The notes under the pieces: generated by a model
What the model was told of the DNA's origin: nothing
The model's database searches: none
The model's input: the letters and a program-made list of their open reading frames with translations, nothing else
Assembly: GCF_028389875.1 (NCBI RefSeq)
Contig: NC_084667.1
Coordinates: forward strand, 64,210,570 to 64,274,569
DNA: 64,000 nucleotides
Source: Rhea pennata
Taxonomy: Eukaryota > Chordata > Aves > Rheiformes > Rheidae
Reading direction: 5' to 3'
Position numbers and translations under genes: made by a program
In this document: piece by piece, positions 13,201 to 25,200 of the stretch
Layout: every line of letters begins with the position of its first letter
Position numbering within the stretch: position 1 is the first letter of the stretch

Positions 13201-16200
13201 GCGCCCTCAGCTCCTCCCGGGTTAGGCTAGCCATTAATTACAGTTTAATGGGTCGGCAGCCCTCCCTGCGCACGCTGCCCACAAGGACCTTTGATTGCAA
13301 AACCACAAACATTCGTCTTCACGTTTTGCATCGCGGGTGACAGAGTAATGCGAGTGCAAGCGAGGGAAACACCCTTCTCCCTCCCGCCCTCGCCGCTCGC
13401 CCTGGCGGGGAAGCGGCACGCGCGGTTTGCACACCCTCTCCCCGCGTGGTTTTTTTTACTCGCAAGCCCCACGGGCTTGCACGCACACTTTTCCCGCTGC
13501 AAAGCGGCTCCGGCCGGCGTCGCGAGCTCCTAACCAGAGCGTGGCAGCGGTTAGCCGCACGACGGTTGCAGGAAATCGTTTGGGCGACGTAGTAATTTGG
13601 GTATTCCTGAGCAAGGATGACTACGCGCGAGCCGGCAGAAATAGAATTTGCCAGTTTGGCCGAAGGGGCGGGAGAAGAGGAGACGGGAGTGGAGGGGGAA
13701 GAGGGAGAAGCGTGAAAAAAAATAAAAACTCGGAATACCTAGCATTCAAACCTCCTTACAAGGCTAGGAATTAGGGCCGGGAGCAGCGAGGGCTGAGGCT
13801 GGGACCTCCCCGCGGGGCAGCACGCGGGGCTCAGCTGTTCCCACCGCAGCTGCTCCGCTCGCAGCCGCGGGGTCCCTGGCCGGGGGGTGCCGAGTGCCCG
13901 GGACGTGGGGCCGCTCGGCACCTTTCCCACCCCATCCTCGCACCCTGCAGCGGAGCCTGGCCCAGAGCGGGGAAACACGCCGAGAGCCCAGGCAAAGCGT
14001 CTTGAAGAGGACTTGAACGGAGAGTCGCACCAGCCAAGGCACGCAGGTCAGGAGAGCGGTTCGCAGCAGGTACCGGGACTACGAGAGGCAGCAGCGAGGG
14101 CTCGAGGAACCCCTCGGCCCCTAGTTTCAGCAATTAATATTGCCAAAAGGGGCTGAAATACTGGATGGGGCTCAAAGGAACGAGCTGAAACTGGGAACAC
14201 ATCCTGCAGCGGGATGGGAGACATTGGGGCTCAGCCTACACAGTTTGCCAGAAAGGAGACCTGGAGGTGGCCTGATCACTCCAAGTATCTACATGAGGAG
14301 GGTATTTTTTGTATTAGCTTCTGTTAGGATACCGGATCGAGACCTAACAGCTAGCTTTCGGAAAATGAAGCTAAAAATAAGAAGGGTGCCAGTCTCTTGG
14401 AACAGCCTAGTGAAGGATGGGTTTAATGGGAAATCTTTTGTTCAAGATTGGAGATGAAATACCAGCTTTACTGGGGTAGGTGGAGATTACACAGTGGGAA
14501 GAGAAGTGGCAGGTAAATATTTGTTCCACGGGAGCTCACGTTTCCCATCTGTCACTCAGTTCTCTTTCACCTCCTGTTCCCCTACCTCACATTCAAGGCA
14601 GAGTTTGTTAAAAGAGGAGTGAGGAAAAAATGGCCCCTGAAGCAGGGAAGAAGTTAAGATTTCTAAGTGGCCAAGATGGATGTGACACAGCCGGAGACAT
14701 GAAGAACACGGGCCGCGTTTTCGAAATGGCAAGCCAGGCTTCTTGGGAGATGGCTAACCGGTTCTCTGATGCAGGGAAAGCAACAGAGATGCTGGTGGCT
14801 GGAGAGCAGGTACAACCAGGACGGCTGGAGGTGTCCGTCCTTCACCGTGGTGCTGGCACAGCCACCTCCAGCGGCGACATGTGCGGGCCACCGAAGCTGC
14901 AGCGCACACGGAGACGTGCAGAGCTTTGGACAGGCGAGCACCGCTGTGAATGATCCCCCGTGACAAGCCCCGTCTCCTTCGAGGGACGCGGGGCAACGCC
15001 GCCGCGTTCGCTCAGCTCTAGTGGGATGACGGACACAGCTCGTGACAGGTACGCGCGTCGCTGCAGGTAATGCGGTCACTGCTGGCAAGCCGCAGGAGGA
15101 CTCGTTTTACACCTGGGCAGGGCTGAAGCCACCAGCAAATGTCACACCAGTCCCTACTTGCTGGGGCAGTACAGTGGGGCCTTGGTACGAGGTTGCTCTC
15201 AGGAGGACATCTAGGGGATCTCTGGGAGGAAAGAAAAGTTCCTGGAGAAAAGAACCAAGCTTGCAGGCAGCTGCCTCTCATCCAAAGCCAAACATCTAAC
15301 ACACACCCTTTCCACCACGATCATGTCCGGGTGGGTGGTGAGGGATGACGGTGACTTTTGTAAGCCCTGCTCATTAAAAGCAAGGTCAATAAATTAGTTA
15401 AAAAAAAAAAAAGGCCCAAAAAACCCCTTTCTCAGAAATCATCCAAAACGAGAGCCAAGAACAAGAGCCTGCCCCGCTATCGGCAGAGAGCAATCGCAGG
15501 GCGCCAGAAGAAAACAGCTTCTCAGACAATTTGATGGGAAAGGGGCCAGTGAAAGCTAGAAGCTTATCTATAACCACAATAATTATCATTGTTGGCAGCA
15601 GCTGCCGAACGCGAGCCGTCTGAGAGGAACGGGGTCACGGTACTTGCTGTCACGGGGATTTAAACCCGGCAGCCTGGAGATGCAAAGTGACAGCTCGCCA
15701 GGCTGACAGCGCAGGGCTATTTTGCGTGGCTTTTGTAGAGTCCAGCCAGGGCCGTAACAAGTGTGAAGGGGAAAAACAAATTCCGCCGGGGAAGGGACGC
15801 GCTCTCTTCAAAAGCCACATTCATTCGAGGAAAACGCTCAACACGGCCTCGCCGAAGGGAGAAATCAAATAAGCCTTTCACCTCCACTCCACTTGGAAAG
15901 GGGTGGACTAAAGTCTTGATGTGTATCACAAGTCTCCCGCACTCAAAATACACACGCAGAGCAAAAGCAAGGACGTGGTGGTTTCATTGAGTAAGACCCT
16001 ATATTGCATTGACATCGGCATACTTGGGAGTATTCCTAAAAAAAAAGCGAATGTTAAAAATATTCTTGTGTTGCATTACTAGCTGAAGGAAAATCCAGTG
16101 ATCTCACTACGCAGTAATTTCTCCCAAAGCAAGGGAAGCAGGCAAAAAAATAAATCTACAGAGAGAGATAAAGTATCTTGCTGGCCATAATCTTTCCACG

Positions 16201-19200
16201 CTGCAAGCCAGACAATGGCTGTTTAGTTTACAAATGTCTGGGCTAAAAAAGGGGCCAACCTTGCAGGTCCTTTCACATGTGAAAATCCACTCTCCTCTCC
16301 CCAGCGTGCCCAGCGAGGCAGGAGCCCAGCTGCTGAGAGCAACCCTGGGAGACCACAGCAAGCCAGGCTCTCCCATAGCACCACACGGAGGGCCCTGCAA
16401 TGCCAGAGATAGGGAATTGCTGCTCACCCCAGTGTAGAGATGTGCAGCTGAGGCAGGCAGGGATTAAAGGATATGCCCAAGATCCCATGGAAGATCTGCT
16501 GAAGAAGCAGGGTTTGAGCCAGAGTCTACAACGGTCCATGGGAGCATGCTGAAGGATGCAGAGCCAGGGACTTCATCCCAAGATTGTCCTGCCTTTCTGC
16601 TACTTGGTGTTAAGAGTAAATCAGTGAAAGAGATTTTAGGGAGAGAAATCTCAATGTGCTCTTGTGCACACACAGGAAAGGGGCAGAATTGGATGCTGCT
16701 GCAATGCTGGAGAAATATCTTGGCTTGCTGGGTCCTTCAGCGAGGTTTCTCACCACACTGACCGAAGTCCTGAGGCGTGCACGGCTCAGCAGGCTCAGCA
16801 CTTGGAAAAGCAGCAAGGTGCAAACTCCAGAGCACCTCCAGTAGAGCAGGTAGCAGAAGCCACTGCTCTGCCAGAGCCACTCGTCCTCCTGGGGCACAAC
16901 CCCAAGGCAGGTGCCTGGAAGTGGCCCATCCTCCCTGTGCCTGGAGTTCACACCACGCCACATTGCTTCTCTCCTCCAGCACCACCACCACGCAGCATCG
17001 AGAGCTGTGTGGGCTCAGACTGCCGGGGATGGCCTGGAGAAACCACCAACAGCTCGTTTCAGCAAAGGGAGCACATTTGGATCTGCTGAGAGTCTGCGCT
17101 CACTCTTTTTTCACTTTTCTATATGTTTCTTTGGCTCAATATATTATTGCTAAAGAACTCTCACAGAGTTGGGGCAGGAGAGACCTCAGGGCTTGTGGGC
17201 TACCACTTGGGAAATATTTCCAGTCGAAGCAGTACACCCCCCCCCACCCCGGTGGCTGAGGGCCTGGATGCTCTTACCCTCCAAACCTCGCAGGAGAAGA
17301 GAGCCATGCAGGGTGCTGCAGGCCTCATCTGGACACCCAGAGGAAAAGCAGGATACAAGCAGTCAGAGGACAACCCTGCAAGGCAAGTCTGAGCCTCTCC
17401 TAGCAAATAACCCAAAGAGGAGGGTGGACAGGCTGTGGCCTATGTCTTGTCCTTTTTGCTAGTTCCATTGCTCAATATAAGCAACCTGTTTCCAGCCATC
17501 AATTTACTGGACGAGAAAGATTTATGAGTGAGATGAAATGGAGACCTTTATTGAGCAAGGCACCGTTGAAGTTAAGCACGACTAGCTCCCGTTCACACCG
17601 AAGGGGTTGTTTGCATGCTTAACTTCCAGTTGCATCCTTAAACACCTTGCCGAAATCCAGCTAAACTCACTCTGATTGCACACACACTAACTCCACTGGG
17701 AGCAGCACAACCAGTGCCCTGAACTAAGTTATTTTACTATCAGATGGCTGGCTGATGTAAACACATTCAACTGTGTGGTGCTTTAAACTCCACTTACTCC
17801 ACCATCATCGGTGGGCTGAGGCTCCATCAGGAGTGCCCAATGCATAGGCTGGCTACTTACACACTTCAAATATATAGTGTTTTCCCCAGCGTAATAGAAG
17901 GCCCCTTCAACAGTTGCCAAAAAATAAATAAAATCCAATCTGAAGAAGATAAAAGATGAAATCAACCCCCCTCCAAATCCCCAGGAGGATTCACTGGGTA
18001 ACGCAGCTCCTCTGAGGCTCTACAGGGACCCGTGAACTGCCACACATCCTCTTAAGTGTATTTCCCTGCCCCAAACCATACCTCAAAGATGTGTAACTCT
18101 ATAGCAGGGTTCAGGTGTCTCTGGCTCTCCTGTCAGGGCTCCTGTCATTAAAATCCCCCCTGGGGACTCAGAGCATATCTCCAGCACAGGGCGTGCTCCT
18201 CCTCACCAGCTCTAAACTAACCAGCACCTGATACCATCGGAAAGAGGACAACGGTATCAGCTAACTGGTTCCCCCAAAGTGCAAAAAGATATTAACCATA
18301 CCTTGAGAGAAGAATATTGCAATTCTGAGCTCTCCGGCCGTCTATTACCGAAAGCTCCTTGACTTTATGCCTGGAACTCAACGTGTCATCGATAGCATCT
18401 TCCTTCTACAAAAAAGGCATGGAGAAAAGCCATGAAGAAGCGAAGACATTTAGTACTCTCAGCACATACCAGCGCTGTACACAGCGGGCCCCCATTAATC
18501 AGCAGTGTCACCAAGGGTTACGAGCAAAACCCATAGGCTGTAACTGAAATATAGCAAGTCATTTCATAAACCAGAACTGGCTTTGAAGCCACTGGTTAGA
18601 AATGTAAATATTTTCTCAGACAGGGGAAGATTTAAGAATTTGCAAACACACAGGCACTGCTGAATAAATAAAGCAGGGCTTTCTTAGCATACATATTTGT
18701 GATACTTCATTAAATCCTCGCTTGAAATATTTCATTATGGACTGCTGCACACACTTAGGATTACCCTTGTTCTTTACCACCACTCAAAACATCTGCAGTC
18801 GCCCTTCACGCATCAGTCCTCGATAGGAAGTTAACCAATAACACCTACCACACTTGCAAATACAACCTGCAGCATTTGCTGTTCATTCAGGAAAATGCTT
18901 CCAAAAACATTAAGGGGTGTAAAAGCACAAATCACGGCGACATGAGCACCTAAGTCTCAGGAGTAGCTTAAATATAGTCTTTCCAAATGCAATAGGTAAA
19001 ACTACAGTTGCAAACGAATGGGCAGATCTCCTTAACAGCAAATCTAATGCATGTTTGCAGAATTTTGGCCAATGAGTTTGTGTTGCTCTCATTTTAATTT
19101 ACCATATTGGTTGCTTTTAGTAAGATTAATAAATTAATACCCAGCTACTCAATCCTTCTGTAAGGAATGTAACCGGCAGAAGCAAGGTCCTGCACACTAC

Positions 19201-22200
19201 AGATACGCACTAAATGTCGCAGAGCCTAGAAAACCTGGCAGACCAACACTTTGTACGTGTAGAGAGAACAAAGACAAGTTCACATTTTAAAATTCCTTCT
19301 CTCATTTTAAAAAGAAAACTGCGGCAAGGTGGGAAATTGCAAGAACAGGCAGCCTGCGGCAGCAGGGGCAGCGGCATGCGGGTGAAGCGGAGCCCCGTGA
19401 CGGGAGGTCCACGGCTGCCTTTGGCTGGTGGGTCTGCAATACCTGCCCTCTCCCTGTGCCTCACCTGCCCTGGCTACGACAAGCTGATGCCAAAATGCTG
19501 CCAAGTCCCTCTCTGCCACATCCCTCCCTAATTTATTTATTTCGACCCTTCGAAAAGCCCCATGTGCATGACAAGCTGGAAAGCATGGGGACGAGGAAAA
19601 CGGGCAGCTCCTTGCTTACCGGGTCCCCGACACTAACTCTCAGGCTGCTCCTCTTGGCGTGTGTCTTTGCACCATCCTGATTTACACCCTCTTTCATTGT
19701 GTTTAAACGCCCACTGCAACATGCAGCAGCCCTGCACGTCCCCCGTGCCCACGTCTGGGCGCTTGCCCTGCCCTCACAGCCCAAAGCCTTCCCGTTCATT
19801 AAGACATGAGGCTTCTGCAGATGGGCACTTACCTGTCTGGAGTTACTGTTCACAAAGAAGTCCTACAGCCATAGCAGAAGCATGGAAAAAGGCAGTAAAA
19901 ACACATGCAATTCAGTGATCACAGCAAAACCAAAAAGACTCAAAGCACAGTCAAGAAGAGAGTACAACACAGAGGTCTCGGCAGCAAGAGGAAGCACTCG
20001 GGGTCTACCAGCTCCGAAAAATGGACGATGCAAATGAAAATGCAGTGGAGCTCAAGGGATGCAAGTGAAGAGGTGCAGGGCGGGGAAGGCGGGCAGGCGA
20101 GGGAGAGGCTGTTTTACGAAGGGATCGTGTCAAGGTGGCTCTGTGCTGGGATGCTAGGAGGGAAATGCGGAGGAGAGCTGGAAGGATGCGCGGGGAACCT
20201 CTTGCCAAACTCAGCCATCGCTTCGTGCGAGAGTCAGTGAGCGCTGGCCCAATGGAGCACCGCTCGGCCTGCAAACGCCGGGGAAGAAAATTGCTAGTTC
20301 TTGTGAATCTGAGAAAATGAAATGTCAACACGACTGCCAGGAAAAACAGGGCTTTCAAGTGGAAATAACGAGATTCTCATCCCGGAGCAAATCTTGCCAC
20401 AGCAAAACTTTACCATTTGCCATGGCAACACATTTCTCCTTGACTTCTCTTCCTACAGGGAGAATAACCCTTCTTCAGGGCTCGGCAGCCTGGAGAAATA
20501 CTACTCTGACACCCAGCTTGCATTTAGTCCTTCTGCCGATCTCGCTCCTCTGCTGGGTTCCTACAGCATTAGTCGGCAGACTTTAAGCACGTGCAGCAAA
20601 GCCAGTATCATGAAACCACGCGCACACACACACGCACACGCAAAAGAGTTTTCCCTCCTCATTTGCTAGGCTGCCTCTTTCTTTTTTTTTTTTTTTTTGC
20701 TTGGCTCAAGAGACCATCGAACAGATCTGTGATGGGGAGGGAGATTTGCAAGGTGCATAAATAGAGCATTTCTTAAAAAAAAAAAGGGGGGGGGGGGGAA
20801 GGCACACTATGTTGTGAGAGACACTTAGGTGTTAGACAGTCTCCAAATCCAGTTCACGTACAGCCGCGCTGCCTCTGTTAGGAGGTGACCGCCAGCCCGC
20901 GTGCCTGGTTTGAGTTAGTCATCTCCAAACACAGTTCCATCATTACAACGGTTTTAAAGGAAACCTCCTTCAGGCAGGTTCCCCCCTGACCGGCTGCCAA
21001 CGCTTTATCAGCCCAGGAATGGTCTGCGGGTTCGGGAGGGAGGAGGGGAAGCGACTCTGCTAAAGGACACGACACGTCCTGGGCTCGGCTGCAGACCCCT
21101 CGCGGGGGAGGCCGAGGGCGGACTGCTCGCAAGCCCCGCAGCGCTCTCTCTCCCCATGGCTTTCGATGCAAATGGTTTCTCGTGTCAGCAAAGGTTAAAA
21201 ATGAATGCAAAAAGCTTTCCTCGAGCTTAGAAGAATGCTGAAACCAAGAAGCAGAACAAAACGTGCCAAAAGACAAAGAAATATCAGCCAAAAAAACAAT
21301 TAACCAACCCTTTCCTGAGTGTCCCTGCACGCTCAGCTGATGTGCCAGGGCTTTCTTCTGCAGAGGAACACAACAAGGGCGCGTCTACGGGGTGCCCTGG
21401 GGACACCCGGACGCTCCGCCACGCCACGCCGCGCCGCGCAGCTCCGCCGGCGCGGTCCGCGGGAGCAGCGCAGCGCCGCTCGGCGCGGCAACGTGTGCGC
21501 GCGGCCGCGAGCTGCCGAGACCCTCCCAAGCCTTAACTTCGCCAGCTCCAGAGCAGAGCCCCGACGCGCCGGCGTCCTGCTGGCCTGCGTCCGCTGCCCT
21601 GGGGGACCAGACCTTTGATTTCCTGCCTCTCCCCAGTGCTGGGGTAGGGAGTCGATTTTTGCAGGCTGCAAACCAGCCGCAGCAAAAGCGATACCTCTAG
21701 CTCCCCTGGGAGGGGAAGGAGCTAGATTCTTCCTCCCAGCTGTGGCTCGCGTTTCAGAGAAGGGGCTATGCTTCTGTGAATAACTAGGGAGACCTGAGAG
21801 CTAAAGCTGCAAAGGTCTATCTTCATGTCTGGTGGCACCATGAAACACCTGGCTGACAGGTGAGCATCTCGCCAAAGTGGGGTCTTCGCAAGCGAAGGAG
21901 AAGTTACAGGCCCCAAATGAAGAGACGCAAGCTGCTGTTGCTGCACTTTAGAGAGATAAGTTGAAAAACGCAACTATACAATTTAGCTGAACTCAAGGCT
22001 GCTGCAAAGGCAGCATTTAACTCCCCGGATCAGCTAAGGTTTTAAAGGACCAGTGTCTCACACTGCAGCCTCTTCCGAGCAGCTCCCTTCCTGAGACAGG
22101 CGCAGAGCAGATCCACAAGCGGGAAGAGGTATGCTGTCGTTCATCTAGCTAATCCTTAACTAGGAATCCCTTCTTTCATCCAGATGCTCAGATCTACCCC

Positions 22201-25200
22201 CCTGGAGGATGCTGCTGTCCTTCTGCAATCTGGCGTCTTCACGAAACAGAGAACTCACAACGCCCTCAAGGTATGGAAAAGGCCCAGCGTGAAAAAACTC
22301 ACCCTCTGCCTCCAACAAGCCTCAGCTCTGCCCGTTTCTTGCATTAACTGTGATCCAACCTCCACTGAATGGGAAGGATAGCAGTTAGAGAACAAGTGTA
22401 TCTTTAAAATCCACTATTGCTGTCCCCACAAACGTTACCAATGCTTATTACCCTCTGGCTTGTGTGCAGGTCACCCTGGCTTACAGAGAGGAGATGAGGC
22501 TTTTCCTCTTGCATCCTTTTTTGGAAGATAAATTCTTTCCTAGCTCGCTGCTAAGCCCCTGATCCAACAACATACATATTTTTTTTTTCCACTTGGCCCC
22601 AGCTCTTTTACCACACTCGCCACTGCTGCATCCAGGACCTCCCAGGACTGCACCCGGCAGTATCACTACCACTTATCAGTGTCGTTTCCAGCCTTTCCCA
22701 GTTTGCAGGCGCTCAAAGCATGTCTGCTGGAGGCACAGACCCCTGGGTAGCAGGTCTAAGCCCAGATCATCTAGACTTGCATTTCTCTGCCACTGCATGA
22801 TCACCCAAGCCCTGAGCTGCCCCCAAGACCTGCTGGGACTTCGTGCCACAGCCCAAAGGACAGAGTTCCTGCATGTTTCCCTACTACATCTAGCATGATT
22901 GCCAAGTGCTGATGTCCCGGAAAGGAAGGTCCTCTTGACTACAGAGTGGAAACAGGTAAAGTCAATTCTTGGTTTCAATCCTCCATAGTCTTGGGCCAGC
23001 CCTTGAGAAGGCTTCATCCTATTAATATCAGTGACTCAAGCACAGTGATTAAAGTTAATTTCATTAACATCACAGTGATTTTGGCGACGGAAGCCAAGCA
23101 AAGGCTGTGGGGGGTCAGAGCCCAGGTGCGTGCAGTACTGGTTCAGCCAGGCTGAACCATCTCCCCACCGCCTGGCAGGGGAACATCTGCAGACCCCTGG
23201 CATGGAGGACGGGGATGATATGAGTTGGTGGCCACCAAGAACACCCAGATCTCTGAGGGATCTGCTTTCCTGAAGGCTTAGACATTACTGCCCTGGGTTA
23301 CATGTCGCAGGGGTGTCTTGTGTGCCCACGCTCCCGATGGGGAAGCAGCAGCTTGGGGCAAGAGACGAAGTCTTGCCCAGCACAGCTTGGTGATGCTCCC
23401 AGACTGAGGCTCAAAAACTCCAAGGGTGCTCCTGTCCTCCTTGCATGGAAAGGGCCTTTCTCTAGAAGCTGCACAGTTCATTAATAGCCAGCATTTACTA
23501 CCTAGCTTGTGACCTGGGAAAAGCACTTAAAGAGATACTTAAAATTAAGTACATAATTAACCTCAGGTCTGTGCACTACCTAGGCAGAGGTTTGCAGGCA
23601 CTATCATAACACAAATAGCCAAGAACCATCAATAACAGACCCATGACAGCCACTTCTAGATGGGTTCAGAGATCTCTCTGCTGCACACACCCTTTCTCAA
23701 GCTGCACCTTAATGCTGAGTGGGTGCTGAGCACCACGGTGCATTCACATGGCTGCATGATTTCTGAGCATCAATTTACTCAGAGCATGGGCAGGAAGGCA
23801 GCCACCGATACCTAGGCCCTAGCGCCATGATGTCTCAGGAGAACTTGAAGTCATTTTCTGAAAAGGGCTTAGGATGGGGAACAGGAGGAGAAATCCCTGC
23901 TCCTCCCCTATTTGATCAGGACAGAAACCCATTTTCAAATACCACTGCTAGGAAAATGCCCCTGAGTCGCTAGCACTTGGCTGCTTTGCGATTTTGGGTG
24001 AGTTGGAGGCAGAACATCGCAGAGTCACCTCGCTGAGCACGACTCAGGGGAAGGCGACTGCAGAGCAGGTTCAGAGAAAAGGAACAGCTAGGAAACGCTG
24101 TGAGTTAATAGGACATTTGCTTATCGTCCTTCTCTGCAGAGACGGGCCATTCACAGGGAGCTCCCCCAGCCCTCTGCCCTTTCCCAATTCTGCATGAGGT
24201 GTCCTGCCGTGTGTGTATATTATTTCAAGGAGCACAGTCTAAGTCCATGGGGTGTTGCATGCATGGCAGTTATTTAAAGAGCTGCATTGCAGGCAGCACT
24301 GAGGCACGCTGCCAAGCACCTCCCTTCCCACACAGGGACTGCAAACAGAGGAGATGCTAATGAGAGGGGTGCTTTTAGCTCCCTATCGCTTGGTTTGCTG
24401 GCAGGAATCTACTGAACTCCATTGCTCAACTCGTGAAACAGGTCCAAAGCTTCCCTGCCCTGTGGCCAGGACTGCCCTCCAAGTATCGGAGCCCACCAGT
24501 GTTCAAGTGTGCTGGGGAAGGCTGGAAAAGACACCTCAGGTGTGGTTATGGGCCCTTGGGACCAGAGGGAGGTCTTGCACCAAACGGTGGCATCGCGAAG
24601 GGTCGGTGAGCTGCAATGAATGCACGTGCCATGCAGCAGTCGCATCGACAGCGAAAGAAAGGTTTCTAGGCCTGGGTGAGATTTCAGCTCTTCTTTCCAA
24701 ATCTCCCTTCCACATGCTGTTGCAGCATCCTCCACCAGTCCCATCCCAGGCTCTGTCTTTGCGGTGATAGATCCCAGCCTCATCCCAGGTTTTTGTGTCA
24801 CCAGGCTTCACCTGCTCTTTTAAGACCTTTTCCACACTTCATCTGCTTGTCTCAGTTAAGCTGAGCCACAACTCCACGAGGCACATTTTAAGGCCAGGGA
24901 CTTGGCAGCAATTGCCCTCCTGAAGGTCTCTGGGATGCGCTTTGCTGCACCTGGACCTCCTGCCATGCCCAAGGCACACTTCTGCTCTTCAAAAGTGTCT
25001 TTGCTCCATTGAGCTGCTCCCTCTCTCGTCTACTAGCCACAACCCTCTTTGGGTGCTCTCCACAGCAGAGGCACAGGTGGGTGCCACAGCTCTTCCTGCA
25101 GCACACAGGATCTGCCCCTTCTTGTTGGCCATGCATCTAACCAAATGCTTTGCCCAGCAGGACCGAGGCCAAGCTGAATTATCTTTAAATTTAAATTTCT

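Larger units (their letters stand above)
12014..18301 (-). other. 6.3-kb intron with SINE, CpG-rich block and MIR
   Basis: Intron between the exons at 11,929 and 18,302. It holds the tRNA/CR1 SINE (12,191-12,328), a CpG-rich block (13,330-14,110), a short poly-A (15,400-15,412) and a MIR-like fragment (16,433-16,530), with a C10 run near 17,238. No extra exon could be supported. Confidence 0.8.
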
